From Isotricha intestinalis (lineage: Eukaryota > Ciliophora > Litostomatea > Vestibuliferida > Isotrichidae), in contig JAJJLU010000813.1 in assembly GCA_023807065.1 (NCBI GenBank), forward strand, positions 1 to 18,060: a stretch of DNA of 18,060 nt, given 5' to 3'. The notes under the pieces were generated by a model that ran no database searches, was not told where the DNA came from, and saw nothing but the letters and a program-made list of their open reading frames with translations. Below are positions 8,069 through 15,937 of the stretch, piece after piece (position 1 is the first letter of the stretch; the number at the start of each line of letters is the position of its first letter). The position numbers were made by a program, and so were the translations under genes.

Positions 8069-9706
8069 TTAATTCATATCAATGATTAAATTTTTAAGAG
8101 GAATTGAACTATAACTTTTTCCTAAAGTAAAAACATTGATTTTCATAAATTTTTGAGTTTTCTTTACACCATCAATTTTAAAAATTTTTCTTTTTTTATA
8201 AATTCTATCACTTTTAATAACTCTCTCCTCTTTATTATCTTTTATATTGAAATGATCAATAGTATAATAATTATCGAAATTACTTTTATTTTCTTCAATA
8301 CCATTATCATTATTAACATTTAAAATAAGTTTATTTGACTTTAATTTACTTTTATTAAAAACACTATTTCTATTAGAACTTACAGTCATTGTTTTTGATC
8401 TTGAATTAATATTATTTCTAATTAAACTATTATGAAAAGAAATATTTTTTTTAATATCAAATATTCTTAATTTAGATTCATTAGGAATTTGAGGAAAATA
8501 AGAATTAATTTTATTCATACTAACATTAACTTTATTTGGTATAAAAGGTTTTGATTTTAAATTAAATTCTTTAATGAAATTTCTATTATATTCTTTTTTA
8601 AAATCATAATTATCATTTAATTGAATATCTTTTTCATTTTTTATTTCATTGATAGAAGTATTTTTATTATATCTTCCATTTAAAATTTTACTTTGTTTAT
8701 TTGAGTAATTTATTAATAATTGTTTTGCAATATTACTTTTTAAATTTAAAATATTATTTAAAGGAATAAACCATAACTTTCCTTTTTTAGATATACATTT
8801 AATTGTATTTCTTCTTTTATTTAAAGCTCTTGTTATTTCAATTTGTCCAAAAATTTCATTTTCCCTAATTATTAATAACTCAATAAATAAAAATTAAATT
8901 ATATATTTAATTCTTACTTTAACATTTGATATATCATTATTTGAAAAAAATAATACTTTTGAATTATTATTTATTTGATTATTTAAATGATTATTTCTTG
9001 AATTTCTAGAAATATAATTTGTATTTAGGAGATGATTTAAATAATTATTTTCTCTTTTTAAATATTTAATTGATCTTTCAACTTTATCTAAATGAATTGA
9101 AATATCTTTTTTAATTATTCTTTTATATATTTCAAAATCACCTTCTAAAATTAAATAAATACCATCAACTTCATCATTTTCTTTATAAACAATATCATCC
9201 AAAATATAATCTAATTCATCATATGAAAGAAATAATTTTAAATAATCATTTTCAAGAAGATGAACAAAAGGGTAAAAAGTCTTTAATTTATTTTCAAATT
9301 TTTTATATACTATTTTAATATCTTCATTTGTTAATTCAATATAATTATTAAAATTAAATTTGGCATAACAACATTCAGTTAAAGTTAAATCGCTTTTTAA
9401 AGCACTTCTACCAGAATTATCAACAAATTCTTCAATATTACCATATAATAAATGATAATATTTTGTTCTTTCTTTATTATATCTTTTTACTTTTGTTTGA
9501 GGAGGAAAAATTTTTATAGACATATTTAAACATATTTTCTTTAAACATAAATATCCTCTTTTTAATAGTAAATTTTTATAATATGGGATAGTTGTTAATA
9601 ATGTTATTACATTTTTTAGTTCTGTTTTTGAAAATAAAGATGATGTATTATCATTATTTAAATATATATTTTTTAGTTTTTCATAATTTTCATAGCTTAA
9701 TGTCAT
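8069..9706 (-). CDS. Two-exon cyclic-nucleotide-binding-domain (CNBD) protein
   Basis: Coding sequence runs 9706-8918 joined to 8878-8069, 532 residues. A second CNBD is clear: the helix-strand entry at about 144-183, YLILEGDFEIYK at 184-195, then, across the intron, ENEIFGQIEI (269-278) and R286-N-T with the following strands to about residue 300. Residues about 33-95 (with FPPQTKVKRYNK and HLLYGNIEEFV) look like a degenerate first CNBD. Between the beta roll strands of CNBD2 there is a roughly 70-residue charged/Asn-rich insertion (about 196-263). The phosphate-binding cassette reads F-G-Q...R-N-T, where a cAMP/cGMP binder usually has F-G-E...R-A-A/T; Gln275 replaces the Glu that contacts the ribose, so nucleotide binding is doubtful. 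The last 200 residues are basic and disordered. There is no kinase or channel domain. Multi-CNBD proteins of this kind are common in ciliates. The ATG at 8518 is internal, not a separate gene. Confidence 0.75.
8879..8917 (-). other. 39-nt intron inside the CNBD
   Basis: On the minus strand it begins GTAAGAATTA and ends TTGAG; phase 0, between Lys263 and Leu264. Its length is a multiple of three but it contains an in-frame TAA, so retention truncates the protein. The splice joins the CNBD insertion to the conserved ENEIFGQ segment. Confidence 0.7.
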
Positions 9707-9839
9707 ATTTATTTTTTTTTATAAAATATAATAATTAATATAATATAATATCAATATATTTTTTATATAACATTTTTTAATTTTTAAAAAACTTAAAAAA
9801 ACATACAAATTATTATTTTTAAAAAGCAAAAATTTAAAA
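9707..9839. promoter_or_regulatory. Divergent intergenic region, shared promoter (inferred)
   Basis: 133 bp between the start codons of the CNBD gene (minus) and the Sec14-like gene (plus). It must serve both. It consists of A+T with T-runs and TATA-like strings; no individual element is distinguishable. Confidence 0.45.
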
Positions 9840-11003
9840 ATGGGAAATCAACCTCAACAAAGATTATATCTTCCAGAAGAAAACCTTTCAATATCATCAA
9901 GATATAATTTATATGGTCAAAATTCAATAAATAAAGGAATAGATATTAAATATCCAGTTTTATCTTCATTAAAAAATAAACAAAAATTATCATTTATTAA
10001 TTATTCTGAATATCAAAAATCAATGGAAACATTTATAAATTTTTTTAATATTTATATTCCAAAAGAAGTGAAAAGTTTTAATAATAAAAAAAGAATAATT
10101 AATCAAATTGAAAATTCATATTTTAATTTATTAACTCCAGAATTAAATTCTGAAAAATTATTTAATGCAACAATGGCAATTTATCATAGAATTGGATCTG
10201 TTTATGGAGCAACTCAAAATTATCCTCTTTCAGAATTAAAAAAAATTACTTTTCCTTTAATTGCTAAATATTTATCTTGTGATTTTGAAAATGAAAATCA
10301 ATTGATTTCTGTTTCTGATAAAATTATAAAAAGAACTAATTTTTTAAGTGAAGAATTCCCTTTCAAATTATATCATATTATTAATATTATTCAAAGTAAA
10401 TGTTGTTTTATTTATGGTTATGATGAAGAATTAAATTTAAATTTCTATTTACTTCCTTATAATTTAGGAGTTGAAAATAATATTTCTTTTATTGATTATA
10501 TTATTTATTTTACTTTTATTAATGAAATTATTCTTTCAAATTTAAAAAAAAAAGGATTTCAATTTAGTGATAAAATAAATATTATAATAAGTTTTAATGG
10601 TTTAGAACCTAATACAGAATTAATTTCTTTTATTATGATTTATATTAATAATTATTTTCCTTTAATGGTTAATAAAATGCATATTGTTAATTATAATATA
10701 AGTTTATTAAAAAAAAATATAACTTTTCAAGAGAGTTTAGATAAAATTGATTATTTTAGATTAATTTATTTTCATAATAATAAAAATTATTCTCAAGTAT
10801 TAAGTAATACTATTAAAGTAGATAATTTACCAATTGAATTTGGTGGAAATGCAAAAGTAAATAGTTTTGATTTTAAAAAAGAAAATGCTGAAGTTGAGTT
10901 ATATGAAGAATTTGCTGAATTTTTAGCTCATAATATTTTCTGTGAATATAAAAGTGAAATTAATCAAATTAATAAAAGTGATAAAGGAGATAAAATAGAA
11001 TAA
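9840..11003 (+). CDS. Sec14/CRAL-TRIO domain lipid-transfer-like protein
   Basis: A 387-residue protein. Residues about 190-345 match the CRAL-TRIO fold: a central strand INIIISFNGLEP (246-257, the position of the family's D-x-x-G strand), a helix and NYFPLMVNKMHIVNY (271-285, the family's N-Y-Y-P-E-r-x-x-k-x-x-i-I-N motif), a basic segment, and the closing LPIEFGG (330-336, family LP-x-E-x-GG). These are spaced as in Sec14p. The family carries phosphatidylinositol, phosphatidylcholine or other hydrophobic ligands between membranes; which ligand is used here cannot be read from the sequence. The N-terminal 180 residues do not look like the usual CRAL-TRIO-N helical lead. Met-Gly at the N-terminus is compatible with N-myristoylation, but the following residues (NQPQQ) lack the favoured Ser/Thr at position 6. 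No transmembrane segment is seen. Confidence 0.7.
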   Translation: MGNQPQQRLYLPEENLSISSRYNLYGQNSINKGIDIKYPVLSSLKNKQKLSFINYSEYQKSMETFINFFNIYIPKEVKSFNNKKRIINQIENSYFNLLTPELNSEKLFNATMAIYHRIGSVYGATQNYPLSELKKITFPLIAKYLSCDFENENQLISVSDKIIKRTNFLSEEFPFKLYHIINIIQSKCCFIYGYDEELNLNFYLLPYNLGVENNISFIDYIIYFTFINEIILSNLKKKGFQFSDKINIIISFNGLEPNTELISFIMIYINNYFPLMVNKMHIVNYNISLLKKNITFQESLDKIDYFRLIYFHNNKNYSQVLSNTIKVDNLPIEFGGNAKVNSFDFKKENAEVELYEEFAEFLAHNIFCEYKSEINQINKSDKGDKIE

Positions 11004-11419
11004 TTTTTATTTGTTTATTTTTCTTATATATTCAAAATATTTATTTAATTATATTAAAATTTTTTTTTTCTTTAAATTGAGAAATAAAGAATTTTTCCAT
11101 AAAAAGTTCAAATAAAATTTGATCTTTAAGAGGAAAGTAAATTGGAGGATAATGAGTAATTTTTTTTAATAATTGAATATAATATTTTTAAAGTGATTTA
11201 AAAGAAATTCTGACTGAAAAAATTTAAAGAAAAAAGTTTTGAATGTTATTAATGAAAGAAAGTATAATTTCTTAAAAAATATTTATTTAAAGATTGGTTT
11301 TTCAAAAATTATTATTTTACATCTTTGACTAATTTGTTTAAAAAATTTTTTTAATTATTTAATTTATATTTTTATATAGAATTTTGTTTTTATTATTATA
11401 ATACGTTAATTTTAATTAA
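11004..11419. other. 416-bp spacer with a possible decayed frame
   Basis: Lies between two same-strand genes and must carry the 3' end of the Sec14-like gene and the promoter of the next. Part of it (about 11041-11260) is richer in G+C than other spacers and has protein-like frames on the minus strand, described separately. The remainder shows nothing recognisable. Confidence 0.45.
11041..11260 (-). pseudogene. Possible gene remnant, minus strand
   Basis: On the minus strand, 11187 to 11041 is open for about 48 codons with a non-random-looking composition, for example THYPPIYFPLKDQILFELFM, ending in TAA. Directly upstream, a second frame displaced by one base reads plausibly (for example FFQSEFLLNHFK) before it too hits a stop; the switch falls in a run of five A on that strand (T on the plus strand, about 11185-11190). 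No AG acceptor sits between the intervening stop and the open segment, so an intron does not explain it. It may be a relic with a one-base loss, a homopolymer sequencing error in a real gene, or chance. No family is recognised. Confidence 0.25.
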
Positions 11420-12742
11420 ATGAAACAAAACAAAGAAAATAATTTATTAGATGAGAATTCACCTTTTGAAAATGAAAAAGAAAATAATAATACTTATAAT
11501 TCATTAACAGATTATATGAAAGATAAAAATATAGAAGAATTAGGAAACGAAAAAAATGATAATAACATTAAAAAAGTAAAAGCAAAATCAAAAGAAAAAG
11601 ATGAACACAAAACTTCCCAAAATTTAAATGAAACAATAGAAGAGTTAGATTATGAACATTTATATAGAAGTACATATAGAAATAGACATTTTATGGAAAA
11701 TACAATAGCATTTAAAAATAAAAAAGAAAAAATAGAAAAAAAAAGAATAAATATATACGCACAAAATCCTAAAGAATTTAATGATTATTTATTAAGATTG
11801 AAAGAATATAATATTAAACATATTGAAAAATTAGAAGAATTAAAATATAAAACTCAATTAAATGAAAAGAAAAAATTTAGTGATATTCCTAATATAAATA
11901 AAAAAAGTAAAGAATTATTCAAAAGTGATAATATATCTTTATTAGAAAGAATGAAAAAAGAAGAAGAAAAAACAAAAATAAAAAAAAAAAGATTAGAAGA
12001 ACAAATTCTTGAAGAAAGAAAGAAAAAAAAAGAAGATGAATTAAAAGTAAATAACTTTGAAATTAGAAAAACAAAATTTGATGAAAAATGGAATAAAAGA
12101 TTAGAATTCATGAATAATATATCAAAAAAAAATAAAGAAAAATTTGAAAAAATAAAACTAAAAGTAAATGAAGAAAAAATGAAAGAATATATATTTCAAC
12201 CTAAAACAAATAAAAGAAAAAATAATAATTCTCCAAATAATAAAAAATCAAATTTGAATAATTCAATGAATTATATAAAAATAAATAATAAACAAATAAA
12301 AAATAAAAGAACAGGATCAGCAATAATAACAAATAGATTATATGATGAAGACTTATTAAAAAGAAAAGAAAAAAAAGATAATTTAACAAAAAAATATACT
12401 CCTTCATTTCAACCAAAAATATGTGAAAAAAGTAAAATTATGACAGTTAATAGAAAAAAAAATGAATATATGTATTATTATAAAATGTATAATGATAATA
12501 ATTATTTTGATAATTCTCAATCAAATGGACAATCTTATTCAAATACTCAATGGAATATTCATAATAAAATTGAAGATGATTTTAATGATAATGATAAAAG
12601 TAATGAAGATGAAAATTGCAATTTTAATAATGATAACAGAAATTCTAATAAATTGACTATTGAAGAAATAGATGAAGAACTTATTCCTGATTTAAATATG
12701 AATAAAGATGAAAAAATTGAAGATGTTCAAGATAAAGAATAA
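11420..12742 (+). CDS. Lys-rich coiled-coil protein with FQPK motifs
   Basis: A 440-residue hydrophilic protein ending in TAA. Residues 1-75 are acidic/Asn-rich, about 95-255 form a long Lys/Glu coiled coil (for example LLERMKKEEEKTKIKKKRLE), and 350-440 are acidic. Two copies of Phe-Gln-Pro-Lys are seen: F259-K262 (YIFQPKTNKR) and F330-K333 (SFQPKICEKS), 71 residues apart, each followed by a basic, Lys/Ser/Asn-rich segment. Short repeats of the form F-x-P-x-I/T-N/x-K are frequent in cytoskeletal and basal-body proteins of ciliates, oomycetes and trypanosomatids; placing this protein there is inference from that resemblance. No enzymatic domain or membrane segment is present. The start is the first ATG after an A+T-rich leader, with no upstream in-frame ATG that avoids a stop. 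Confidence 0.75.
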   Translation: MKQNKENNLLDENSPFENEKENNNTYNSLTDYMKDKNIEELGNEKNDNNIKKVKAKSKEKDEHKTSQNLNETIEELDYEHLYRSTYRNRHFMENTIAFKNKKEKIEKKRINIYAQNPKEFNDYLLRLKEYNIKHIEKLEELKYKTQLNEKKKFSDIPNINKKSKELFKSDNISLLERMKKEEEKTKIKKKRLEEQILEERKKKKEDELKVNNFEIRKTKFDEKWNKRLEFMNNISKKNKEKFEKIKLKVNEEKMKEYIFQPKTNKRKNNNSPNNKKSNLNNSMNYIKINNKQIKNKRTGSAIITNRLYDEDLLKRKEKKDNLTKKYTPSFQPKICEKSKIMTVNRKKNEYMYYYKMYNDNNYFDNSQSNGQSYSNTQWNIHNKIEDDFNDNDKSNEDENCNFNNDNRNSNKLTIEEIDEELIPDLNMNKDEKIEDVQDKE

Positions 12743-13182
12743 GTTTTTTTTATATGTATATTTAATTTTTATTATATGGGAAATTGTTGTTTAAAGTTTT
12801 TAATAAAATTTTTTTTTTCAAATTAAATTTTTTTTTTGTTTTTAGATTTAAAATTCTTACTCAATTTTACATTACAAGTTAAAATATATGTTTGATTTAA
12901 AAAAGAAAAAAATAATCTTGAACAAAGAGATTCATATTGAACAATTATTATTTTCTCTTAAATTCCTTCTAAATTTAACTTATATATTTTAATTTTCATA
13001 TTTATTTTTATATTTTCAAACTATTTTTTAATATCAATATAATACAACTATATTTCATTAAAGGATAATCTTTTAATAAAACAATTGATAAAGAAAACAT
13101 AATATAAATAATAAAAAAAATTTATTTAAATATTTCAAAATAATTTAGATAAAAAAATTAAAATATATATTAAATAATTAAT
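12743..13182. other. 440-bp spacer, nothing firmly recognised
   Basis: Lies between two plus-strand genes. It has long T and A runs and is nearly pure A+T. A minus-strand open run of about 45 codons (around 12825-12955) exists, but a run this long is about what chance allows in such DNA over six frames. No RNA gene or repeat array was seen. Confidence 0.45.
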
Positions 13183-13986
13183 ATGGAATTTCCCGCTGAA
13201 AATAAAAATGAAAAAATTGATTTGTATAAACTATTAAATGTAAATAAACATTGTTCAAAAGAAGAAATTAGGAAAAACTTTAGAAAATTAGTATTATTAG
13301 TACATCCTGATAAAAATCCAAATGATCCAAATTCAAACGAAAAATTTAGAAATTTAAATAATGCATATAAAATATTAATGAATGATGAAAAAAGAAAATT
13401 ATATGATGAAACAGGAGAATATGATGAAAATGAGGATGAACCAATTGATATTGAAAATACTTATCAATATTATAGAGAAATTTATCCTAAATTAAAATTA
13501 GAAGATATAGATAATTTTTCTTTAAAATATAAAGGAAGTGAAATGGAAAAAGAAGATTTAATTAATTTTTATAATGATAATAATGGTAATATTACTTTAT
13601 TATTAGAAGCTATTCCACTTTCTAATAATGAAGATGTTGAAAGATTTATTAATATTTATGAACAATTAATTAAAAAGAAAATAATTAGAAAAAGTAATTT
13701 ATTTTTTGAAAGTAAAAATCATATTAAATTATTAATTGAAGATGAGAATGAAAAAGAAGAAGCAGAAAATACTTTAAAAGATTTAAAACAACAAATTATG
13801 TTAAATCATAAAAAAAGAGGAAATAATAACTTTTTTGATCATTTAATGAAAAAATATGGAAATGAAAATGATTATTATGAAGATATTAATGATGAAGAAT
13901 TTGAGAAAATTCAAGAAGAAATGAAAGAGAAAAAAATAAGAAAAACAAAAGAAAGAAAAACACAAAAAAAAAAGAAAATAAAATAA
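13183..13986 (+). CDS. DNAJC9: DNAJC9-like J-domain co-chaperone
   Basis: A 267-residue protein. The N-terminal J domain (about 12-77) starts DLYKLLNVNKHCSKEEIRK and contains the Hsp70-activating H41-P42-D43 in loop II, then AYKILMNDEKRKLYDETGEY. What identifies it as DNAJC9 rather than a generic J-protein is the following region: LEDIDNFSLKYKGSEMEKED (106-125) corresponds to the family's SLEDI...F...YKGSEEE segment, followed by the helical stretch (NNGNITLLLEAI) and a basic C-terminal tail. Length (267) is close to human DNAJC9 (260). DNAJC9 is a nuclear histone H3-H4 chaperone that recruits HSC70-type ATPases to free histones; I assume the same role here. The very basic last 25 residues probably act as a nuclear signal or contact nucleic acid. 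No intron is needed. Confidence 0.88.
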   Translation: MEFPAENKNEKIDLYKLLNVNKHCSKEEIRKNFRKLVLLVHPDKNPNDPNSNEKFRNLNNAYKILMNDEKRKLYDETGEYDENEDEPIDIENTYQYYREIYPKLKLEDIDNFSLKYKGSEMEKEDLINFYNDNNGNITLLLEAIPLSNNEDVERFINIYEQLIKKKIIRKSNLFFESKNHIKLLIEDENEKEEAENTLKDLKQQIMLNHKKRGNNNFFDHLMKKYGNENDYYEDINDEEFEKIQEEMKEKKIRKTKERKTQKKKKIK

Positions 13987-14326
13987 TAAAAATTAATTTA
14001 TTTCAAAAAGTATAAAAATTAAAACTATATTTTCTTAAAAAAAATAAATTTAAATGTTTAAAATAAAAAAAATATGAAGTAAAAGGAGTAATTAATAAAA
14101 AAATTAAATTAAAAAGAATCATTTAAAAATTATTTATTAAGATTTAATAAAAAAAGTTTCACCACTTTATCATAAATATAAATTCAATAAAATTAATATT
14201 AAGTTTTAAAAAAAGAATTTTTAATATCTTTAAATAAATATTAATTAGTTCTTAATATTTTTTACTAGTTTTTAATATATATAAATATTTATAATATAAA
14301 TAAAATTTTAATTTTAAAATAAATAA
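13987..14326. other. 340-bp convergent spacer, nothing recognised
   Basis: Lies between the stop codons of DNAJC9 and SPT3 homologues, and holds both 3' ends. Nearly pure A+T; no open frame, inverted repeat or RNA gene stands out. Confidence 0.5.
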
Positions 14327-15859
14327 TTATTTCATTATATTTTCAAATTGATTTTTTATTTCTTCTTTTTCAATATTTGTTAACTTTAACCAAACATCAA
14401 ATTTTTGAGATAATTTTTTTTTATTAACTTTATTTAAAATAGATATTTTATGAATAATTTCTTGTGCTTTAATTTCTTCAATATTAATTTCACAAATAAA
14501 ATCTTTAATAAGAAAATATTCATAATAATTATTAATTCCATATTCTAAGAAAATATCTTTTAAACTTAATATTTTATTTTTATATTTTTCAACATTTTTT
14601 TTTTCTGAATTTCTTAAATATCTTAAATTACTTTTTTCATTTTTTAATTTTATTAATTTATCTTTTAATAATATTATTGTAGTAAAAACATGATTTTCAA
14701 AATTTTTTCTTTTTTTAAAAAACTCATTTTCATTTTGATCACTAATAAAAATATTTTTTTTAATAATTAAATAAATTTCTCCATTTTCTCCTTTTTTCAC
14801 TTTGCAATTTTTATTATGATATTTATCAGCAAAACTTTTTTTTTTAAATTCTTTAATTAAATGTATATCATGTGAAAAATCTTGAAAAAAATTAGTTAAA
14901 TTATTAATTTCTCTTTGACAAAAAGGAGAAATATCATCAACACTTAAAGGTTGAGTTAAAATAAATAATTTTTTTTTAGGATGTTTTTCTTTAATAGAAT
15001 CAGTAATTATTTTTCTAATTTCTTCTTTTAAAATAAAAGCTATTAATTCTATATTATTAAAATCTTTTAATTCATTTGGAAAAGGATTTCCTATTACATT
15101 TAATAAATAATTTTGAAATATTTTTTTCCCTTTTGATAAAAAATTATGTTGTCTACAATTAAAATATTCTTCATATTGTTTTTTATCCATTTGTTCTGTT
15201 CTTTCACTTTGAAATGTTGTATTTTCAATATAAAAATCATCTTTATTTGTTAAAAAAGAATTTTTTTTTTCTTGTTTGTTGTTTTCTTCTGAATCAATTC
15301 CAAAGTTATCACTTTCTTCTAATAATTCATTATTAATATTTAAATTATTATTATTTATATTTATTTTATTATTTTCTTCATCATTTGATTCTTCATTTGA
15401 ATCATTTCCTTGAATATTATTTCTAAATTTTAATTTTTTATAATTATGTAATTTTTCATATTCATAATTAAAAAAGTGTTCTATTATCTTTTTAAAATCA
15501 CATTCATTTAAAATTTTCGCTAAATTAATTAAAAATTCCCTTATGAAGTTTTCCATAAATAATATTGTTTTATTAGAAGAATTAAATGTATCTCCAAAAG
15601 CAAACATTATTTTTTTTATACTATTAAAATATATTATGTCTTCTTTATCTATATCACTTTCATCTTCTTTTACCATTAAATTATTTATTTCTTCAAAATC
15701 ATTTTCTTTTAAGGAAGAAGGAAAAAGTGAATTTAAAGAATATTTAACATCATGAATCCATAAAGGTTTATTTGAATTTGGTGTTTTTATTTCATTCTTT
15801 TCTAATTCTTCTTCTTTATTTTCATTTTTTGAATTTTTTTTTCTTTTATTTCCTAACAT
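14327..15859 (-). CDS. SPT3: SPT3 (SUPT3H) homologue, SAGA subunit with long C-terminal extension
   Basis: A 510-residue protein. A first histone fold lies at about 75-145 and contains SIKKIMFAFGDTFNSS (80-95), matching the TFIID-18kDa/SPT3 signature (I-x-x-M-M-F-x-F-G-D/E), then a long helix (MENFIREFLINLAKILNE). A second histone-fold region starts with YEEYFNCRQHNF (229-240); Glu-Tyr-x-x-x-x-CRQ-x-x-F-x-x-x-K is characteristic of SPT3 and absent from TAF13, which has only one fold. It continues to LTQPLSVDDISPF at 301-313, where SPT3 has a comparable helix. The two folds form an intramolecular histone pair in SAGA that helps deliver TBP to promoters. The folds are separated by an acidic/Asn-rich insertion (about 150-220). 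About 195 residues after the second fold, predicted helical and Lys-rich, have no counterpart that I know in yeast or human SPT3. No intron is needed. Confidence 0.8.
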   Translation of the reverse strand: MLGNKRKKNSKNENKEEELEKNEIKTPNSNKPLWIHDVKYSLNSLFPSSLKENDFEEINNLMVKEDESDIDKEDIIYFNSIKKIMFAFGDTFNSSNKTILFMENFIREFLINLAKILNECDFKKIIEHFFNYEYEKLHNYKKLKFRNNIQGNDSNEESNDEENNKININNNNLNINNELLEESDNFGIDSEENNKQEKKNSFLTNKDDFYIENTTFQSERTEQMDKKQYEEYFNCRQHNFLSKGKKIFQNYLLNVIGNPFPNELKDFNNIELIAFILKEEIRKIITDSIKEKHPKKKLFILTQPLSVDDISPFCQREINNLTNFFQDFSHDIHLIKEFKKKSFADKYHNKNCKVKKGENGEIYLIIKKNIFISDQNENEFFKKRKNFENHVFTTIILLKDKLIKLKNEKSNLRYLRNSEKKNVEKYKNKILSLKDIFLEYGINNYYEYFLIKDFICEINIEEIKAQEIIHKISILNKVNKKKLSQKFDVWLKLTNIEKEEIKNQFENIMK

Positions 15860-15937
15860 TAAATATATTAAAAATTAATATTATTATATTTTTATTTAAT
15901 AAAATAGTCAAATAAAAAAAAGATAAATATATAAAAA
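15860..15937. promoter_or_regulatory. 78-bp divergent intergenic region, shared promoter (inferred)
   Basis: Only 78 bp separate the start codons of the SPT3 and aminopeptidase P genes. Both 5' UTRs and promoters must fit here or extend into coding sequence, so transcripts probably start within tens of bases of the ATGs. No individual element is identifiable. Confidence 0.5.

Noticed and set aside
8069..8518. A separate 149-aa gene starting at ATG 8518 on the minus strand
   Set aside because: The frame is open upstream through 8878 and includes the conserved second half of the CNBD, so the ATG is an internal Met of the two-exon gene.
12825..12955. Minus-strand run of about 45 open codons in the spacer
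   Set aside because: With stop frequency near one in ten codons here, about one such run is expected by chance in this spacer; no family resemblance seen.
15543..15755. Plus-strand 70-aa frame inside SPT3, and similar antisense frames at 248-508, 3214-3504, 6237-6533, 11854-12416, 16540-16770 and 16829-17218
   Set aside because: All lie opposite well-supported coding regions, are rich in Phe/Leu/Ile/Ser as expected from the complement of Lys/Asn/Glu codons, and carry no recognisable domain.
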